A stretch of DNA of 64,000 nt from JBBATK01 sp039810585. Its GTDB lineage: Bacteria > Bacteroidota > Ignavibacteria > Kapaibacteriales > NICIL-2. The notes below the pieces were generated by a model. It ran no database searches and was not told the DNA's origin. It saw nothing but the letters and a program-made list of their open reading frames with translations. This document shows, one piece after another, positions 60,260 to 64,000 of the stretch (its first letter is position 1; every line of letters starts with the position of its first letter). Both the position numbers and the translations under genes were made by a program. The stretch covers positions 1-64,000 of the forward strand of contig JBDHXF010000009.1 of NCBI GenBank assembly GCA_039810585.1, given 5' to 3'.

Positions 60260-62173
60260 ATGAATATTACTATGCCCGACGGATCAGTGCGTGAGTACCC
60301 GCAGGGTACAACGGGATCCGCCATCGCGAAATCAATATCGGAGGGTCTGGCTCGTAATGCCTTAGGTATACAGGTGAACGAGGTAATGTATGACTTATCC
60401 CGTCCTATTAACCACGATGCTTCCATTCGCATTGTCACCTGGTCGGACGATGAAGGCAAGCAGATCTTTTGGCACTCCACGGCGCACTTAATGGCCGAGG
60501 CCTTGGAAGCGTTGTATCCGGGAATCAAGTTTGGTATTGGTCCGCCTATCGAGAGTGGTTTCTACTACGACGTTGATTTGCCGGAAGGTATCAAGCTCTC
60601 TCTGGAAGACTTGCCAAAGATTGAAGACAAAATGCGAGAGCTCGTGAAAGCCGATAGCAGCTATGAGCGAGTTGAGAAATCCTGGCATGAAGCCATCCAG
60701 TACTTTTCCGCCAAAGGCGACCAGTATAAACTGGAGTTGTTGGAAGGATTGAAGGATTCGGAAATCACCTTCTATCATCAGGGCAATTTCACGGACTTGT
60801 GTCGCGGTACTCACGTGCCTTCCACAAGCTACCTCAAGTATCCCAAGCTCCTTTCGGTTGCCGGTGCGTATTGGCGAGGCGATTCGTCGCGTCAGCAACT
60901 CACCAGAATCTACGGTATTTGTTTCCCCAAGAAGGACATGCTGGAGGAATTCCTCAAGCAGCGCGAAGAGGCTGAGAAGCGTGATCATAAACGACTCGGT
61001 CGCGAGCTCAAACTCTTTATGATTCATCCCATGGTAGGTGGAGGCTTGCCTGTGTGGTTGCCTAACGGCACAACCGTTCGTCGCACTCTGGAAGCGTTTC
61101 TCCGTCATCAACAAAAGAAGCGCGGCTATCAGGAAGTGATTACTCCGCACTTGGGGAATCTGGAGTTGTATAAGACCTCCGGTCACTATCCGTACTATGC
61201 GGACTCACAATATCCTCCAATGAAAATCGAGGAGGAGGAATACTTGTTGAAGCCCATGAACTGTCCACACCACCACCAGGTTTATTCTAGCGAGCCGCGT
61301 TCCTATCGTGATTTGCCGGTGCGCTTAGCGGAGTTTGGAACGGTGTACCGCTACGAGCAATCGGGTGAGCTGAGTGGCTTGTCGCGCGTGAGAGGATTTA
61401 CGCAGGATGATGCACACATCTACTGCACGCACGATCAGTTGAAGGAAGAAATTAAAAACGTGATTGAGCTGACGCAGTACGTATTCACCACTTTCGGTAT
61501 GGACGTGAGTACGCGCTTGTCCTTCCGCGATGACAACACCGAAAAATATGGTGGTGATTTGGAGTTGTGGGAACGCGCTCAGCGGGAGATCAAAGAAGTA
61601 GCCGACGAGATGCAGCTCGAGTACTTTATCGGTCTCGGCGAAGCGGCGTTTTATGGTCCCAAAATCGACTTCATCGTCCGTGACGCCATCGGTCGTAAAT
61701 GGCAGTTGGGTACTGTGCAAGTGGACTATGTCATGCCCGAGCGCTTTCAACTCGAGTACATGGGCGCAGACAACCAGAAGCACCGACCCGTTATCATACA
61801 CCGCGCTCCCTTCGGTTCGATGGAACGGTTTATGTCGATTCTTATCGAGCACTACGCCGGAAACTTTCCCTTCTGGCTGGCGCCAACCCAGGTCAGCGTG
61901 TTGCCGATCACTGATGCACAGAACGACTACGCTCAGGAACTGGCGGCTAAGCTCGAAGCATTGGATTTGCGGGTGCACTTGGATGCCAGAGGCGAGAAGG
62001 TGCAGCGCAAGATTGCGGAGAGCGAACAGAAAAAGGTTCCTTACGCGCTGGTGCTTGGTAAGCGAGAAGTGGAAGCCGGACAAGTGGCGCTGCGAAAGCA
62101 CGGAGAAGGAGATAAGGGCGTGATGTCGGTCGACGATGTGGTGGCTCTCTTTCAGTCACTCAAAGTCTCCTAG
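60260..62173 (+). CDS. thrS: Threonyl-tRNA synthetase
   Basis: The 637-aa enzyme charges tRNA-Thr with threonine. Residues 1-60 are a TGS domain (MPDGSVREYPQGTTG). The editing domain has HSTAH (72-76) and CRGTHVPST. The class II catalytic core includes KPMNCPHHHQVY (zinc-binding Cys/His), motif 2 text (FGTVYRYEQSGELSGLSRVRGF) and GSMERFMSILIEHYAGNFPFWLAP (motif 3). A C-terminal anticodon-binding domain follows (SVLPITDAQNDYAQELAAKL). ATG 60260 gives the normal N-terminus. The upstream hairpins could regulate it. Confidence 0.98.
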   Translation: MNITMPDGSVREYPQGTTGSAIAKSISEGLARNALGIQVNEVMYDLSRPINHDASIRIVTWSDDEGKQIFWHSTAHLMAEALEALYPGIKFGIGPPIESGFYYDVDLPEGIKLSLEDLPKIEDKMRELVKADSSYERVEKSWHEAIQYFSAKGDQYKLELLEGLKDSEITFYHQGNFTDLCRGTHVPSTSYLKYPKLLSVAGAYWRGDSSRQQLTRIYGICFPKKDMLEEFLKQREEAEKRDHKRLGRELKLFMIHPMVGGGLPVWLPNGTTVRRTLEAFLRHQQKKRGYQEVITPHLGNLELYKTSGHYPYYADSQYPPMKIEEEEYLLKPMNCPHHHQVYSSEPRSYRDLPVRLAEFGTVYRYEQSGELSGLSRVRGFTQDDAHIYCTHDQLKEEIKNVIELTQYVFTTFGMDVSTRLSFRDDNTEKYGGDLELWERAQREIKEVADEMQLEYFIGLGEAAFYGPKIDFIVRDAIGRKWQLGTVQVDYVMPERFQLEYMGADNQKHRPVIIHRAPFGSMERFMSILIEHYAGNFPFWLAPTQVSVLPITDAQNDYAQELAAKLEALDLRVHLDARGEKVQRKIAESEQKKVPYALVLGKREVEAGQVALRKHGEGDKGVMSVDDVVALFQSLKVS

Positions 62174-62223
62174 TCAAGTCAATCGATCAACTGTACGCAA
62201 CCTCACGACGCCTGAACGACCCT

Positions 62224-62985
62224 ATGCCATGGAATCCTGATCAATACGACAAGTTCAAGCGAGAACGATCCGCTCCGGTGGACGATTTGTTTGCACTGAT
62301 GAATATTCGTTCGGGACTTTCGGTGATCGACCTCGGCTGTGGCACAGGCGAGTACACTCGTCGTCTGTTCGATACCTTGCCGGGTTCTACGGTTCTCGGA
62401 ATCGACAATTCTGCCGAAATGCTTGCAAAGAGTGCTGCCTTCTGCTGTGCAGGATGCAGCACTCAGTTGCGAGACCTTCAGACTATCGACTGTGAGTACG
62501 ATATAATTTTCAGTAACGCCGCATTGCAATGGTGTCCGGAGCATCCCGAGTTATTCGCAAGGATATGGAAAGCACTGAAGCCGGGAGGCCAACTCTTGGT
62601 ACAAATGCCGAAGAACCAGGATCATTATTCTCACCGCCTGGCGGCGGCGTTGTCGCACGAGATGTTCCCAACACGCTTCCCTGATGTGGCCGGTGAGCGC
62701 AAGGGCTGGTTGCTCGAAGTAGAGGACTATGCACAGCTGCTCTTCACCCTAGGCGCGGTTGATATCACCGCGATACTCAAAGTCTATCCACATGTGCTCG
62801 AGAATGCAGACGCCGTAGTGGAGTGGGTGAAAGGAACCCTCCTCGTTCCCATCCTATCGGCCTTGACCGACAGTGAACGAGAGAACTTTCTGGAACGGTA
62901 TGTCCATTCACTTCGCGAAGCTATGCCGGGCTCTCCGGTGTTTTACGGTTTCAAACGCATCCTGCTTTCCGCTGGCAAGCCGTAG
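62224..62985 (+). CDS. tam: Trans-aconitate 2-methyltransferase-like SAM methyltransferase
   Basis: The 253-aa class I methyltransferase starts MPWNPDQYDKFKRERSAPVDDL, the N-terminal signature of Tam-like enzymes. It has motif I VIDLGCGTGEYTRRL, VLGIDNSAEML, FSNAALQWCPEHPEL and LKPGGQLLVQMPKN. Tam methylates trans-aconitate in some bacteria; substrate identity here is an inference from similarity. It follows thrS by 50 bp and could be cotranscribed with it. Confidence 0.88.
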   Translation: MPWNPDQYDKFKRERSAPVDDLFALMNIRSGLSVIDLGCGTGEYTRRLFDTLPGSTVLGIDNSAEMLAKSAAFCCAGCSTQLRDLQTIDCEYDIIFSNAALQWCPEHPELFARIWKALKPGGQLLVQMPKNQDHYSHRLAAALSHEMFPTRFPDVAGERKGWLLEVEDYAQLLFTLGAVDITAILKVYPHVLENADAVVEWVKGTLLVPILSALTDSERENFLERYVHSLREAMPGSPVFYGFKRILLSAGKP

Positions 62986-63083
62986 TTTCGTCCTGTTGAC
63001 AACGCCGCCTGCAGACAACACCCGATTAATACACAGTCATGCACAGTCGTTTACGGCGTTGATTCACTTGCACGGTACCATCC

Positions 63084-64000
63084 ATGAAAGTCATTCCCAG
63101 CAGACGCCGCATTCCCATTCTCACTGAACTTCTCGAAATGCGGTCGATTACTCGGTCGGCGGTTGACTATTGTGAAAATATGGTCAACACCTACGGTCCG
63201 ATCTGTCACGTCCCTCTCCCCGGCGTTGACAACTACATGATCCATGACCCGGAGTTGTTACAAGAAATCTTCATCAACCAATCATCGCAGTTCTGCAAGA
63301 GTCGGCTCTACAAAGCTATGCGCAAGGTGATTGGCTACGGCTTGCTTACCAACGACGGTGAACATCACAAGCAACAACGACGGCTGGTGGCACCCGCCTT
63401 TCACCGTCAGCGCATTGTGGACTATGCCAACACGATGGTGCAGTGTACGTTAGACGAAATACAACAATGGCAGGACGGCGCAGAAATCAATATCCAAGAG
63501 AGCATGGCGGCTATCACCATCGATGTGGTGACACAAACCATGTTCTCGTCGCGCATCTCCAAACAGCAGACGGTGGAGATACGGCGTATTATCAGCGAAC
63601 TCTTGGAAGTTGCAGCAGAGGTGTTTCAAAACCCCTTCACGCTCTTGTGTTTTGAACGCGACCTGCTTATTCCCTCGGTTCGTAAAGTGCACGCTCTGAC
63701 TCGTGAGGTAGACGTACTGATACACGATATCATCAACTCCTATCGCCGCGATCCGGACAACGATCGTGGCGATATGCTGTCGATGCTTCTCGCAGCCCAT
63801 GATGAAGACAGCGGCGCCACGCTGGACGACAAGCAACTGCGCGATGAGGTTATTACGATGTTCATGGCCGGTCATGAAACGACGGCAACGGCGCTAACGT
63901 GGACGTGGTATCTCTTGTCAAAGCACCCTGACATTGAACAACGCTTTCATCGCGAGTTGGACAGCGCATTGCAGGGAGCACTTCCCTCTGCGGAACACTT
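63084..64000 (+). CDS. Cytochrome P450, truncated by the window end
   Basis: The frame from ATG 63084 runs open to the window edge (305 codons and more). It has the N-terminal beta segment (YGPICHVPLPGVDNYMIHDPE), a helix C region (HHKQQRRLVAPAFHRQR) and the I-helix oxygen-activation motif AGHETTATAL. The haem-binding Cys and ExxR motifs would lie beyond the edge. No TM anchor is seen, so it is a soluble monooxygenase. The pattern resembles CYP102/CYP4-like enzymes, but the substrate is unknown. Confidence 0.92.
   Translation, partial: MKVIPSRRRIPILTELLEMRSITRSAVDYCENMVNTYGPICHVPLPGVDNYMIHDPELLQEIFINQSSQFCKSRLYKAMRKVIGYGLLTNDGEHHKQQRRLVAPAFHRQRIVDYANTMVQCTLDEIQQWQDGAEINIQESMAAITIDVVTQTMFSSRISKQQTVEIRRIISELLEVAAEVFQNPFTLLCFERDLLIPSVRKVHALTREVDVLIHDIINSYRRDPDNDRGDMLSMLLAAHDEDSGATLDDKQLRDEVITMFMAGHETTATALTWTWYLLSKHPDIEQRFHRELDSALQGALPSAEH

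Noticed and set aside
61325..62101. 258-codon minus-strand frame
   Set aside because: It lies wholly opposite the thrS catalytic core, which is certain.

Overview
The window looks like chromosome of a Gram-negative, aerobic member of the Bacteroidota/FCB group. Four proteins end in type IX secretion (T9SS) sorting domains. Others are a bacillithiol deacetylase (BshB1), haem A synthase, a eukaryotic-type NADP isocitrate dehydrogenase, a GWxTD protein, many outer-membrane beta-barrels and lipoproteins, and a Lys/Ala-rich histone-like peptide. Large VWA/T9SS and VIT/VWA surface proteins at moderate GC would fit a Kapabacteria/Chlorobi-like lineage. That placement is inference; no rRNA or ribosomal marker lies here. 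No tRNA, rRNA, CRISPR array, transposase or phage gene was seen.

Layout. 1-12.9 kb is an envelope region: a propeller lipoprotein, a 77-bp palindromic repeat array, a DUF2202 lipoprotein, a Cys-motif membrane protein, two tandem VWA/T9SS paralogues and two small paralogous lipoproteins. 13.3-20.1 kb is an ECF sigma locus: sigma factor, a single-pass anti-sigma-like protein ending in a T9SS domain, a 1155-aa VIT-VWA protein fused to an outer-membrane barrel, and a separate paralogue of that barrel. 20.2-26.8 kb holds a dienelactone hydrolase, a barrel, three lipoproteins and a second ECF sigma locus. Its anti-sigma protein continues through a long linker into its own beta-barrel, the architecture of dual membrane-spanning anti-sigma factors. 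27-34.7 kb is respiration and central metabolism (icd, haem A synthase, triheme cytochrome c) plus an OmpA protein with nine calcium-binding repeats.

34.7-43.8 kb is mostly housekeeping: DUF2461, EamA transporter, upp, tatD, alr, scpA, scpB, SDR, SpoU methyltransferase. tatD is fused in frame to a beta-barrel whose signal peptide overlaps the TatD C-terminus. 43.8-57.9 kb mixes a class V aminotransferase, a large T9SS BNR-propeller protein, an SDR with a probable CTG start, an MDR oxidoreductase, an MBL hydrolase, a methyltransferase, DinB, MscS, an orphan histidine kinase, bshB1 and a GWxTD protein. 58-64 kb has the histone-like peptide, a small unknown, a barrel lipoprotein, thrS, a Tam-like methyltransferase and a truncated P450.

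The most interesting system is the pair of ECF sigma loci whose anti-sigma partners appear to reach from the cytoplasm to the outer membrane or cell surface in two different ways. Many gene ends also carry short perfect hairpins of a dispersed family, and one convergent gene pair is separated by a 60-bp perfect palindrome.
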